From assembly GCF_016859285.1 (NCBI RefSeq), contig NC_053402.1:24322056-24386055 (forward strand): DNA of 64,000 nucleotides, in the 5' to 3' direction. Position 1 is the stretch's first letter; every line of letters starts with the position of its first letter. The notes beneath the pieces were generated by a model. The model did not search any database, was not told the origin of the DNA, and was given only the letters and a program-made list of their open reading frames with translations. Shown in pieces: positions 48,401 through 60,297 of the stretch. A program made the position numbers and the translations under genes. This DNA is from Xiphias gladius. Taxonomy: Eukaryota; Chordata; Actinopteri; Istiophoriformes; Xiphiidae.

Positions 48401-48961
48401 AGCAGAATACCTGACCATCCAAACAGAGAGGAAGATTTAGCAATGTACAGTATTCAGTGTGATATAGAGGCCACTATTTTTATTTTTCCCCCGACTATAG
48501 CAAACTAGGTTTGAAATTTTGGCTTAAACAAATAACTGAAACAATGAATTATCAAAACAGTCGTTCACAAATTTACTGATGAATGTGTAACTGATTAATC
48601 AACTAATTGTTTCAGCTCTGGTTGATTTGTTTTAAGTGTGATTACACCTCTGTTCAGGTTAGTGAAAACCGTTGTATTTCAGAAGCCTGATGCAAACACA
48701 GCACTTCGTTTACCCTTGCTCCTCCATCATGTCTTGTAGCTCGGCACACTTGACCTCCAGCTGCCTCTTCCTTTGGTGCTCAAGGATGTCAGCATTGGGC
48801 TGCCTATTGAGCTGACTCTCCAGCCTCTCCCGGTCCTTCTCATCCCGCTCACCGCCGCGCTCATCCCGCGGTCGTTTGACCCGCAGACTCGACAGGTTGC
48901 GCTGCACATATCCATTGGTGCCACTGCCCCGTGGAGTTGTCAGGCCAATCCCATTGTACAT
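39497..48961 (-). CDS. srrm2: Serine/arginine repetitive matrix protein 2 (SRm300), 13 coding exons
   Basis: SRRM2 is a spliceosome component and a core scaffold of nuclear speckles. Coding exons (minus): 48961-48714, 48410-48315, 48055-47870, 47006-46923, 46840-46775, 46679-46647, 46367-46251, 45414-45276, 45103-42786, 42095-41394, 41229-41155, 40440-40333, 39551-39497. All join in phase; about 1408 residues against about 2750 in human. The N-terminus MYNGIGLTTPRGSGTNGYVQ and the following cwf21 domain (to about residue 115) are nearly identical to human. LRAAFGIASDYVDGSSF follows. The 2.3-kb exon encodes residues 324-1095, mostly RS-type repeats including nine 11-residue units. Poly-serine tracts occur in two exons. 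Near the C-terminus, ADSLRDSRSLSYSP matches the conserved human end. The shorter length is mainly a smaller RS region. An untranslated exon precedes it. Confidence 0.94.
39627..39752. repeat. 48-bp-arm hairpin in srrm2 last intron
   Basis: The arm at 39627-39674 and the arm at 39705-39752 are reverse complements at 46 of 48 positions, with a 30-nt loop. The core CCTTGAAGATGTTTCACCTC is a sequence I have often seen dispersed in fish genomes, so this is probably a repeat inserted head-to-head. It lies just upstream (in transcript sense) of the last exon acceptor. Confidence 0.85.
41015..41112. repeat. Nested inverted repeat in srrm2 intron
   Basis: Perfect 14-bp arms (TTTTTGAAGTCAGC at 41049-41062 and its complement at 41069-41082) with a 6-nt loop. 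Outer arms sharing CATAATGATGT are weaker and need gaps. It begins about 40 bp downstream, in transcript sense, of the 75-nt exon at 41155-41229. It may be a small fold-back element. Confidence 0.7.
44361..44657 (-). repeat. srrm2: Nine tandem 33-bp coding repeats in srrm2
   Basis: The unit TCTCTGCTCCTGGAGCGCCT plus 13 more bases recurs every 33 bp from 44361. On the minus strand it codes for the 11-residue unit SRSREVERGRR, with E/D and R/C variants. Related but less regular units continue to about 44.9 kb. Phase is kept because the unit is a multiple of three. Confidence 0.9.
48511..48625 (-). repeat. Dispersed teleost repeat fragment in srrm2 intron
   Basis: CTGATTAATCAACTAATTGT followed by TTCAGCTCT is the typical end of the family seen at 6770-7100. 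It lies between the exons at 48315-48410 and 48714-48965. Confidence 0.45.
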
Positions 48962-50069
48962 GGCTCTGCATAAATAAAACAGAGATACAGAAAGTGTTTG
49001 CACAGACAATAGGATTTAGGCATCACCACTCCTTAGTACTGAAAACCAAAAGTAAAAATAAAAGGTAATGACAAATTGTAAAAAGAGCATTCAGTAGTGT
49101 ATGTTTTCTGCAATCCCGTTTCATCCACTACTTTAATCCTTGTCTCTCTGTAGTTGAAGAGTGTATTGTAAATCTTTTCCATTAAGCTTAGATGACTTTC
49201 TCTATGCAAACATCTACACAAGTAGATTTCTCTCAGGCCAAAATTTGATTATATTTTTTTCTTTAAGATATTCAGGAGGTTGATATCACACTAGCACACA
49301 TCCTTCTACAGAAATAGCTCTAAAATGCAGAGAATGAAAAGGACCACCAAGACTAAAACCCAGTACCCTTGACTTTATACCCAAGTGATGTACTTTAAAT
49401 AAAACAAGCCATCAATCTGCAGTTTCTCACTTTGACACTTAAAGTATTTTAAAATATCAAGCGACTTGCTATTCTAAAATGGCTGACATAAATAAACTAG
49501 TAGCGATTCAAGATCATTGGCCTGACTGTATTTTAAGTCTTAAACTACATGAAAGTGGTTGAAAAAATAGCAGAAACACTTGAAATGATACAATCACAGA
49601 AACATCAAACACAAACAGCTTTAATTCAAGCGGCATTTTGTTGACACACTTTTGTGTGAAGTGCGGCCCGGGTTTCTCGCAACGTAATTTAGTTGCGGAA
49701 GGGCTTACGAAAAATTTAATGGATCTTTGTGTGTCTCGTCAGGTCTAAACACACATTCTTAATCATATCGTGAGAATTTATTGAAGATAAAAACATTTTG
49801 TCGCGCATTAACACGTGCGCCAGAACAGGCCTGTTGCTACGTCTATATTTAAGATAGCAATTTTATGATGACTAACGCTAAAGCAGACAATCAAATAAAA
49901 CATTAGACCCACCAACTATAGTTTACGGGTTTAAAACTTGCTGTTTTAACACTTAGCTTATTTAACAACTTGGTTTATTTAACGCTTTGTTTTTCCAAAG
50001 GCCCAACCACACTTATGCGTAGTGAACAATTCCTATCTAAGCTAGCTAACTAACGTCTTAGTTACGTAC

Positions 50070-50295
50070 CAGTGTTTTCTCCGGGAGCGGAAAGAAAACG
50101 GTGTCGGAGGGAATTTAACGATAAATAATATCCTGTAGAATCAGACACCAAAACAGAACTTATGATAACTGCGTTTTCGAAACCGTGAAGAATAAAGAAA
50201 TATAACTAGTTAGCTTTCAGCTAGCTGGTTTGGTCTCCAACCATAGGGGAAACGAGATGAAAACCAACTGACGTAATACGCACGGAGCCGGAACG
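50070..50295 (-). promoter_or_regulatory. srrm2: srrm2 untranslated first exon and promoter
   Basis: CACTG|GTACGT on the minus strand gives a donor at 50070 that matches the acceptor TGCAG at 48966 just before the start codon. Upstream, CTGACGTAATACGC near 50268-50281 contains a CRE/ATF-like TGACGTAA, and GAGCCGGAAC an ETS-like core. The transcription start is inferred to lie within about 50.1-50.29 kb. Confidence 0.5.
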
Positions 50296-51750
50296 TACGT
50301 CTAAAGTGAGATGCGTTTAGGAAAAACTACAATTATCCCTGTTTGAGTTTAATCTGAATTTCAGTAAAATGTTTTAAATTATGCACAAGAGCACATCTCA
50401 AGATAATTCTAGTGGGATGGTGTAGCCATAAAAAGTGCATTCCAGTAAGTATAAACATTATATAACTTAAATTTAAAAAAAAAAAAGCGTTTAAAAAAAT
50501 GTTATACGGGGTGGATTATCAAATGGGCAATCTCTGTATGTGCCAGTTTACCTATTTAAACTTTTTAAAATATTGAGGACAAGTCATTTTATAACTTTCT
50601 GTTATAAGATGGCGACCATAAATAAAGCAAGATTATTGACGTGAGTCCACAAACTTCTCAAGGACTCCAAAGGCCAAAGGTTGTCTGCAGCAAAGACATT
50701 GTGGTAGATACAAAAATTGTACTTTTTGTAACCTAATCTTTAGACCCTGTCTTGCAGTGGGACCTGTATCAAAATCTAGTTTAAATACAATATTTCAGCT
50801 GATATTTTGCTTAGATGATACATATACTTCTTCTTTTTTTTAATAAATAGCAGTTTATTAAAAGTTTAAACAAGGGAACAAAGACAGACAAGGATCAGTC
50901 CACTCAATAGGGGACCTATAGAAAATAAACAAAATAAGAAAAACAACAACACACTTACATCTTCTACCGGGTTAAGCACAACAGTCAACCAGTAACACTA
51001 GATTAGTAAATTGACCTCTAGGTTAAAGATAGCCAGGCATTGGTAGGGCCCATGAAAACATATACTGATTAAGGTCTTTCAGACATGTGGTGTAGGTGTA
51101 AGCGTGAAGAACTCTTTCTTTGTTTCTTTTTATTTAATTGCAAAAATTTACAATATACAATGAACAGAACACAGAAAGTAGAATTAAAACAACATATTTA
51201 ACTGTATACATTGCCAGAGGTCTTACACTACAGTTTTATAATCAACAAATATTAAGTTCTGGATGTGTTTTTTTTTTCACAGAAAATTTCACTTTCAGTA
51301 TTGCTGTGACATTTAAATGTATTGTAACAATTTCGTTTCGTGAATATGATTTTTCCCAAGTAAAATAAACGACTGAATTATAAATAACATTGTTCTATCT
51401 ATCATGCTGTGATCACAATAAAACAAAACATGGAAAAGGTTCAGTTTTATAACAGTGTGAAGTGCCCAAAGAGTTTTCTTAATCAGACCAAAATATCCTA
51501 AAGTAAACACACTGAAAGGCACGCTCTCCTTGATTAGTCCACAAACAACACACCTGTATTCCATAACAGTTTAATTAAATCTTTCCAGTATATTTTTCAG
51601 AGTAAATTCTAGGTTAGATGGTATCTTATATGATACGTCATTGACGTTGTTGTAATAAGTTTTTAACCCCTTTTTTTCAAACTTTATTCCATTGTCTTTA
51701 TTGAAAACAAAATAACAAAAAGTGTGACCCTCCTTGACATAGAGAAGACA
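50296..51750. other. Intergenic DNA between srrm2 and arl6ip1
   Basis: AT-rich, no gene recognised. TAAGATGGCGACC near 50605-50617 is a YY1-like motif. Nothing else stands out. Confidence 0.4.
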
Positions 51751-51756
51751 TTTAAG

Positions 51757-51775
51757 ACTACATTTCCCAGAATGC
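51757..51775 (+). promoter_or_regulatory. arl6ip1: ZNF143/STAF binding site in arl6ip1 promoter
   Basis: ACTACATTTCCCAGAATGC is a near-exact match to the bipartite ZNF143 element (ACTACAATTCCCAGAATGC). It lies 165 bp upstream of the arl6ip1 start codon and is followed by CCATTGG, an inverted CCAAT box. Such sites mark TATA-less housekeeping promoters. Confidence 0.75.
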
Positions 51776-51939
51776 CATTGGATGGTTTTGAGATAAAAAC
51801 ATCCTCCCAGAGCTCAACCGTTAGTGACGCTGAAGCCAGTGGAGGAAGCGTGTATGCTGTTGCTGCACTGCGGGGTCGTGTCTCCACAAAATACGTAGAA
51901 ACTCGCAATAAAAACTCAATCGACGCTGGTTCAGTAACC

Positions 51940-54900
51940 ATGGCCGAAGGCGATAACAAAAGCGCAAATATGCTAGTGAGTATTAACCAGATCTTCCGCA
52001 GTAGTGAATTTAAAGGGCTCCGTGAGTTCGGGGTGTGTTTATGACAGCAACGTTAGCGCAGACTGCCGTTGCCAATCGACGATGGCATTTCTTATAGATT
52101 TGTTTAATTAATGTGAATCTTGCACCGCAACATAGCGAGCAGTCTAACCAGCGATGTAGTCTTATTATTTAATCGCTAATGGAACAGTCCGTCAAAGTGC
52201 TGCCGCTCGGTTGTGACGACGGCGCTGAAGTTAGCTTCCGATTCGGCGGTTAAGGGGAGCGTTAAGGTAAACTTAACTTCCTGTGCTGAGCGACCGACTT
52301 GCCGCTTTTTGCACCACGCTTACTACTGTGAAAGCTTGTTAGACAAGTTAAGCTAAGGCCTTAAGGCGGTCTGAAACCTACTCTCAAATTGGTGAAACAT
52401 TTATTCTACTTGTGAAAGCACGAAATGCTCTTTGTAAAATGACATTTTCTTTTTTTTCGTGTCTAGAGCACAAAAACGGAAAACTGTACGCTTAGCACTC
52501 AGCGATTTCCTTAACTTTACCCTTAACTGCCGAATCGGTAGCTGGGAATCTGAAGCTAACTTCGGCGTCGTGTTGTACGGTGACCGCAGCTAACGGCAGC
52601 TACCCTCTTAGCTAGCTAGTTTAATACGCTTTACCCACTTGGCTTCAGCATAGCCATTTCCCATTGTAACCTTGTTAACGGGCGATAGCAATAACTGCTT
52701 CAGCTGTTGTATCTAAGCTTTAAAAGCCTGAAATCGAGTTATGATATTTTCACTCGACGAAACTTGATGATATGTGTTGTTTGTGCTGATCATTTCGTCT
52801 TTCTTGGACGAATGTATATACTGCACAGTCATGCCAATAATGAGAAATACCTTCGCAGTTGCCTTGCTTATGGTCAAAGGCACACGCCCTAGAACAAGAC
52901 TTGAGACTTCTGATAAGAATAATAAATAGTTCATTTTTAAATTAAGAATGTTACGTTGTTACAAAGGGAACCAGCTAGCTCTCACAAACACCGATGACTG
53001 AAGAAAACAAATCCTCACAGATTGCAATCTAGCAGAATAAAACCATTTTTAAGGTTGAGAATTAAATCAAATTGAGAGACTTCAAATGCTACGAGTGCAC
53101 TTGTGCCACCAAAGATGCATTTTAAAAACGGTGCTTTGAATTACAGATATGTTTGCAACAAAGCAAATAGATTTTAGGTATGGGTAAGGAATACACATGT
53201 CTGGTATAATCCAGGTTAACTAGAATGGATGAGTAATTCACAGGTTGCATGCCCCAGGAGAAACTTCTGTTCTTGACTTTGGAACGGATCCCTGTCGTTC
53301 ACGGTCAAATTATGCTGATATTACATACATTTTGTTGCCATGTTTCAAGAACATACCGATCAGTAATGTGGTGGTAAGTTTGGTGTATACTGCGTTTAAT
53401 TCTGTGCCCAGGCTCAGGAAACAGCCCAGCTGGAGGAGCAGCTGCAGGGCTGGGGTGAAGTGATCCTAGCTGGGGATCGCGTCCTGCGCTGGGAAAAACC
53501 TTGGTTCCCTGGAGCACTGATCATCGTTACCACCGTCCTCTTCCTGTGAGTCCATTTTACTGTGTGCTGTGTCACAGGGTTACACACAGCTGGGCACATA
53601 GTTGGCATAGCACAAATTTCCTCCCTCACAGCAGTGAAACATAGCTGTAACAAGACAAAGACAAGAAGTACCACATTGTTGAAACTTAAAGCCTGAAAAA
53701 GGAAACACTCTAGATTATACTAGATTGTATTTTGATAAATGATCTTAGGTTGCAACATTCTTTGTCAAAGTAATTCTTGAATAACATTTTATGCAAAGAA
53801 TCTAGACTAGAACACTGACTTTTTTCTGTCAAGGTAAGGAATGCCTTTTTGCTAACACAATGCGTTCCTTTTTATCCCAAATGCACACACCCTCTCTGTT
53901 AATTTCTGGTTCGCTCCTTAGTGGCAGATGGTTTTTAAAATTGCACCTCCAGCATACATGTGCAGGGGGCTCTCACGCAACAAGCAGCTATTTAAAAACC
54001 ATTGTGGGATAATGTAAGCGCACAACAGACTTGTCTTTCCATTTATACATACATAATACAAAATGCTCTTACTTCAGTTTGAGCAACTGGAGTGAAACAG
54101 GTTTATAACCATGATGGACTGCTCTGTATTTCTCTTCCAGGCTGATTTACTACCTGGACCCATCAGTGCTGACTGGGCTCTCCTGCACCGTCATGTTGCT
54201 CTGCCTGGCTGACTACCTGGTGCCCACCCTTGCACCCCGAGTCTTTGGCTCCAATAAGTGGTGAGAGCCTGAGGATAAAAGTCATTGCTGGAAAAAAATT
54301 AAATGGTTTTTTTTCCGTTAGATTATAATTAGACTATAAAGTCATGGTTATTTCCTATCTATAAAATTATGTTTCATTTTAATACATCTCTTGCATGGTG
54401 TGGGAAGCAGACTGAAAACCAACAAGACCAAACTAGAGAGATCATATAAAGCAAATGGTTTTGTAGCTCTACATCAGACTGCAAATGCTGTAAATTAAGC
54501 TGGGCCCTGAACTCAGGGCTTTTCATTCTTTTGCTTTCTTGTTGGTAGCAGGGGTAAAAGCCAATGATAGTGTTTATTAAATTGAAAATAAATGATCAGT
54601 TAAAGGTTAGCCTTGTTCTTGGGGTCACTCATGAGTCAGTCATTTCACTATCACTTTGGGGTAGGGGGAGTTCTGTCTTCATTGCAGGTTTCTTTTTGCC
54701 ATAGCTAATATGACAGCCTGAATGTTGTCACCTGAAACCAGTCCTGTAGGGCATCTAACCACTTCATGGAGCTTTGACATTACACAGGGCTTAGAACAGC
54801 CCCTTGACTCAGCTTTATCTACTTGATTCTATTTATTTAGCTATAGATAGATATAGCTCAGGAAAACGTAGCTACTGATCTGTAGAGTCTGATCAAGATT

Positions 54901-57900
54901 CTTTGAGATTATAAAGTGAAGCTCAGGCTGCATTTTACCCACTGAGACAGCAGATTCAGCCGGATAGCTGAAGCGTCTTTGTGAGTAGGTTAGACGGAGC
55001 TATCGGAGTCTGGTCACGGTTGTCGTTTGGCTCCCTGACAACAAGGACTGAAATAGGGAACGATGGCTAAGCAAAAACCGAAGGCCACTTTTCCTGGCTG
55101 ACCCCCTTCCCTCCCAGTCAAGCGCTTCTCACCCTTGCCAATGTTTTGGCCCTTTAGTCTTATTAGTTTTATAGCACTGTAACATACAAACACAGGAGTG
55201 GGTTGTTTATTTTTTTTGTTTGTTTGGGTTTTTTTTTTTTTAACCATTCATACCTGGGTAGTTATGGGGCTATAATAGAAAGCTACTGCTCAATCAGGTC
55301 TTCATCTCTGGTTCTTCAAATTACACTGTTATGCATATTGGTGGGTTTTCAACTGGTGTTTTAAAAAGAGAGCTGTTAACAAGTGAGGATAGTTCTTTAT
55401 GTGACAAACCACACTGAACTTACGGGCTTCCTCTTGATGACAAGATAATGTTGTTGAATATTGTTAGTTGTCTCAAAACATCCTCTTGTCTTGTACTTTA
55501 ACTGAGCAAAACACTCTTCTGCCAAGATCTTAGTTAGTTTTGTCTTTTTAATCACACCCTTGTCTTCAACCTCTCTTCATGTGCAGGACCACTGAGCAGC
55601 AGCAGCGTTTCCATGAGATCTGCGGTAACCTGGTGAAGACCCAGCGTCGGGTCGTGGGCTGGTGGAAGCGTCTCTGTGCCCTCAAGGAGGAGAAGCCCAA
55701 AATGGTACATTTGATCCCAACTCTAACACACAAACTGAATTATCTGACCACTACATATTTTAGACATCCACCAGAGAGCTGTATGTTGCAATGCATTGTT
55801 TGCAGTAGTGCAGTAAAAGAACCCTTTTCTGTTTATTACAATGGTGAGCTTTCTCTCTGCTCCAGATAAAAATATCCTCAGCTGATTTGGCTTTGCTGCT
55901 CCACTTAGCAGACCTCAAACTGGGTTACAGGCTGTGTTAACCGGGTTTTTCACGGCGCGCCTTAACACTGTTAGACACACTCTCTGTTAAATCACATTCT
56001 TTAACTCTTTGTTGGTTCCTTGAAAATAACAGAATATGCACTGATATGTTACGCAGTAGTACATCTGAACAGTGATTCCTTTAAACTCATTTAATGATGC
56101 TCTGCATGAAGTCAGGATGCCACAGTTTTTGTCTTGAGTAGCTGAACTCCTGTGTCTTAAATGTAATGTGACCTCCTTGCTCTCCAAAGTACTTCGCCTC
56201 AGTGATCAGCAGCCTGCTGGCAATGGCTTGGATCGGACAGCAGGTGCACAACCTGTTCCTCACCTACCTGATAGGTGAGTAAATTACAGCTTACAGTAAT
56301 TGTACCCTTTTACCTTTTTATTATTCTCCTGCATTGGTGAAGGTTTCAATGTCACCATTGTTACAGCCATGAACATCAGTTTTTCCCCATATGTTGATGG
56401 ATTTATTTTCTGTATTCTGTCAGTTGTGCAAACCCTTCACTCTCTTTAAACACAAAATGTACAAAGACACTTCCACATGAAGTCTCTGGTTTTGTTTTTG
56501 GTTATATTTTGAATTGTTGAGTTGCCTGACAGCTCTGGTGCAGACGCCCTTAATATTTTTTGTTTTGACATATTAAAACCTTTCTCCGGATTTTAATTCT
56601 AAACAAGTAGCTGAGATTAGGGTGTGTTGTGTGTGTGTTTTTTTTTTTTTTTTTTTAAATTCTGCTAATATGTGGGATAGAAAAGAAAAATCCTGTTCCC
56701 CACATAAGATTTTCTTAATCTTTTAAACTTCAGAGATCTAAACTTTAGAGTGTTTTGGAGAAGGAGTCTTGATATTTAGGTATTTTCATTCACAAAAGGT
56801 CTTTGTGGTTTTGTACTTTTATGCTTCAGCTAACATGTCAGTAGGGGTTTACTGAGCTGCCCATCTCACTGTTGGGATTATGAGAAATCAAATCTATTGA
56901 AAGAAGGAAGCTTTCATCACCCACAGTGAGGAAATGCCTCTCCCATCCTTTTCTTCAGCTGCACTCACTGTGTATGAATGTTTACCCTTTTTAAAAGTAA
57001 CAGCTGTGGTGAACTACAGACAATATTTACACATGACATGGCAGAAACAGGAAGGGATGTCTTTGTCAGCATTTGCAAATGCTGTTGTTATGCTTCTGTT
57101 TATGAAGTTATTATAGTAACTGCATTCAGTGGCAGCTGTTTTGCAAACATGTTGTAACTGTGCAGTGAAAACGGTAGCACTGGTGCTGTCATCACACGAG
57201 CTCTGCCCAACATTACCAGGCTTCTTTTGTACTATTACTCAGAAATAGAGCAACAATGTAGATGAGTACCTGGATCCCTGAGACAGTAGACAGTTATGGT
57301 AACACTTAATAAGTTGGTGCTGATTTCTTCATGATTATTGGCAGATGCCGAGGAAGGTGTTTATCCCTTCATTCTGTGCTGCAGATTGGGACCAAAACGG
57401 GAGTGAAAGTACGGTGAAACCGTAAATCTTCTCTCAGCTGTACTGTGAATTTGAAATAGAGGACACACTGTCTTTACAGCTACACAGCGTTGCCTCAGGG
57501 AAAGTGACATTTGGAGTATCAGCCGCTCTGCCGTCTGTGTAGGAACGAGTCATCAGTTATGTAAGCTGAGACATGTCAGGTATTCACCTGATGGGGGGGG
57601 AAACTTGAAATAGAAATGACTTCAGAGAGTGCATGACTCAAACAACAAAGTATTGTATATTTTATTCATATTTTAAAGGACCAGTGTGTAGGATTTAGGG
57701 GATCTATCAGCAGAAATGGGATATAATATAATCAGAGAAGAGAATCCATCCTCTTCATCTCCAGCTTTTTTAGACAGTGTGATGTTTGCTGGTATTTAAC
57801 TGAATCCATTCTTCCCTCTACCAGTGAAATGTTCCTTTGCCACTGGTTGAAACACAAGCCCAAAGCATGATTGATCCAACCCCGTGCTGAACAGTTTGAG

Positions 57901-59392
57901 AGGAGTTCTTTTCTGCCTTTTTTCCTGCTGTTCATTATGGCCAAAAAGTTCTGTTTTAACTTAACAGTTTCCAAAATGCATCAGGCTTGTGTAGAAGTTC
58001 CTTTGCAACCTTGACGTTGAATTTTTTTCTCGGGGAGGACACAGGAAAGGTTTTCTTCTGATGACTCTTCCATTGGGTCATGTTTGTGCAGGTGTTGCTG
58101 CACAGAAGAATAATGCACTAGCACTCAAGAGTCTCTTAACTCTTCCTGAAGGTCTTTTGCAGTCAAACGGAGGTTTTTGATTTGCCTTTTCTTGCAATCC
58201 TACGAGCAGTTCTCTCTGAAAGTTTCCTTTACCTCCACCGTAATGTAACTGCCATTTCTTAATTACATTACAAACTGAGGAAATGGCTAGCTGAAAACAC
58301 TTTGCTATCTTCTTACAGTTGTCTTCTGCTTTGTGGACATCAGTTATTTTAATTTTCAGAGTGTAGCTAGGCAGCTGCTTAGAGCCCATGGCTGCTGATT
58401 GTTGGGACAAGGTTTGAGGAATCGGTGTGTATTTCTAAAGCTTTGCAATTTGCATCAGCTCGCCTTTCCTAGCGATGACTGTGAACAAGCCATAGCCCTA
58501 AGAAGCTAATTAACTGTTCATTTTTTTTTCAAGCAAAAATTAGTTAAAAGTTAACACGTACATGTCTTCCTGGAGATAAGGGTTGGCAATTTACAATTTG
58601 TTTGCCCTCAAAAGTTACATTTACTTCTACATAAGAGGTTTGTCTGAAGGAGTACTCTAGCGATTTAGTGTTGCATTTTTAAAAAGCTGAGGGATGTTTT
58701 TTAAAGGGGAAACAAAATGGGAGCAACAGAGGTTGAGATGTCCTGACTGTTAAGTCTCTGGATCCTAAATTTTCCTTCCTGTAATTCAGCAGGATCTTTC
58801 ATAATACCCCCTACTTGTTAAATTCCCACTGCCCTCAAACTCTACACCTCCAGTTTGTAACTCAGGCTTTCTGTGAAGTGGTTAGTCTCTAGCCCAAGTG
58901 GAGATAACCCTGGTCATCAGGCTTATTTTGGAAAGCTCCTGAAGAGCAACAGAAGACATTCAAGTGTTTTGACAGGCTTAGTAGTAAACCTCCATAATGA
59001 TTAAACCCCTTTTTTTTTTTTTTTTTTTTTTTAGGGGTTTAAGTAGAAATACATTATGTTCATCATAGTCTATGGCTTTGGCTCTAGAAAATACCATGAA
59101 GAGTGCCTTTTTTTTTTTTTTTTTTTTTTAATTTTACACACGTTGTTTTGAATGTTCTGTACTTGTAAAAACCCATGACCACATAGTTAGACCACATGAT
59201 TAAAATCTTGTGGCACTCTTAAACCATGGACACTTTCATATTTGACATCATGTTTATTCTTTCTCTTTCGCAGTGAACTTCCTGCTGCTGCTGCCCGGCC
59301 TGAATCAGCATGGCATCATCACAAAGTATGCCTCCATGGCCAAGAGGGAGATCAACAAACTGCTCAAACAGAAGGAGAAGAAGAACGAGTAG
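51940..59392 (+). CDS. arl6ip1: ADP-ribosylation factor-like 6 interacting protein 1, 6 exons
   Basis: ARL6IP1 is an ER membrane protein with reticulon-like hairpins that shapes tubules and affects ER calcium and apoptosis. Exons: 51940-51975, 53412-53545, 54141-54260, 55587-55704, 56190-56274, 59274-59392. All join in phase and give 203 residues, the same as human. It begins MAEGDNKSANML and keeps LEEQLQGWGEV, YYLDPSVLTGLSC, FGSNKWTTEQQQRFHEIC and LPGLNQHGII. Two hydrophobic hairpins lie at about residues 42-80 and 135-180. The C-terminus REINKLLKQKEKKNE is lysine-rich and faces the cytosol. The start is chosen by homology; the frame is open upstream. Intron 1 holds a long inverted repeat. 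Intron 5 (3 kb) holds a broken Tc1 element, a MITE end and poly-T runs. Confidence 0.97.
52195..52600. repeat. Long imperfect inverted repeat in arl6ip1 intron 1
   Basis: GAAGTTAGCTTC then CGATTCGGCGGTTAAGGG (about 52227-52256) recurs as the reverse complement at about 52520-52563, where a 15-bp insertion separates the two blocks. Weaker matches extend both ways (GCTGCCG outside, GCTGAG and CGTTTTT-like inside), giving arms of roughly 120 bp and a spacer of about 130 bp. It is probably a fold-back or MITE-type element. Confidence 0.65.
53928..54002. repeat. Short inverted repeat in arl6ip1 intron 2
   Basis: ATGGTTTTTAAA at 53928-53939 and its reverse complement at 53991-54002 flank about 51 bp. 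It could be a very short MITE remnant. Confidence 0.45.
57678..57732 (+). repeat. Partial copy of the MITE found at 887-1237
   Basis: GGACCAGTGTGTAGGATTTA, then GGGATCTATCAGCAGAAATG, matches the left end of the element at 887. It stops after about 55 bp, directly against Tc1-like sequence, in arl6ip1 intron 5. Confidence 0.65.
57733..58530 (-). mobile_element. Broken Tc1/mariner-type transposon in arl6ip1 intron 5
   Basis: The minus strand has an N-terminal helix-turn-helix-like segment (58078-58410) with DVHKAEDNCKKIAKCFQLAI and VIKKWQLHYGG. A second segment (57732-57974) corresponds to the catalytic region, in a different frame, and contains VEGRMDSVKYQQ. The copy ends before the second catalytic aspartate would be expected, so it is truncated, frame-broken and inactive. 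It is more decayed than the copy at 62280-63445 and from a different Tc1 lineage. The right boundary is approximate. Confidence 0.75.
59001..59042. repeat. Poly-T run framed by a 10-bp inverted repeat
   Basis: TTAAACCCCT, about 22 T, then AGGGGTTTAA. One of several long T runs in this part of the gene (56638-56657, 59108-59129, 59521-59543, 59602-59618, 59939-59963). Confidence 0.75.
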
Positions 59393-60297
59393 ATGAAGGT
59401 GTAGACAAAAAGGGGCATCTCTGAAAGATGAACCATGACACAAAATGGAAGGTGGAAGGAAGTTGATTGGCTGAAACGAAAGCCTCCTGCTTCTTCAGTC
59501 TCTGCCACAGAGCAAGACACTTTTTTTTTTTTTTTTTTTTTTTCCTTCAGAGATTCGTTTCTCCCTCCCACTATTTGACATTTTCATCCTCATCACCCAC
59601 TTTTTTTTTTTTTTTTTAATTTATCTGCCATGCATGCAGCCTCCACATGAAGGTTTTGATATTGTTCACAACACTGAAACATTCAGCAACATGTGCACAC
59701 AACCCCGTCATGTACACGAGTTTAAAATCTTCCTTCTGTTTCTTTAAATGTGCAGTGTTTTTAAGATGTCAGAAATGCTTTTAAGCCATTCCCTCTACTT
59801 AGACAAAGTGACTACTGAGCAGTTTTGTACCATTACTGCATCATTTAACCTCTGATTCCTCACAGTAAAGTTGTTTGTTTTTGTTTTTTTCCTCCAGGAC
59901 AGTTTGTCACATGAGAACAGGTCATGAAAGTTTTACTGTTTTTTTTTTTTTTTTTTTTTTTTTCTCTCTTATTCTGCTTTGGTTTTAAACATAGCGCTGA
60001 AAACAAAACTGGATTTAAAGCAGAGCTCATCAGGAGTGAAACTGTTCCTAGATACAAGCCTAATGCGATACCGCTGCTAGCTGGACTCTGAACTATTAGC
60101 TCGTATATAAAAACCCCAGTTTGTTACCGGTGTGGGGTGTTTTTTGTGTAAATAGGCCTATCCCTCACTCTGTTCCTGTCAGTCATCCTTTTCTGTGTTC
60201 TTGTTATTTATGTGTTCTTTCCTCCTCAGTCTCTCTCTGATCACTGTCTTTCAGCTCGTTTCATTATTTGTCTTTATTGGAGATCTTTACGACAATG
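59393..60297 (+). other. arl6ip1: arl6ip1 3' UTR with long T runs
   Basis: Sequence between the stop codon and the AATAAA signal. It carries three homopolymer T tracts of 17-25 nt. No coding capacity. Confidence 0.6.
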
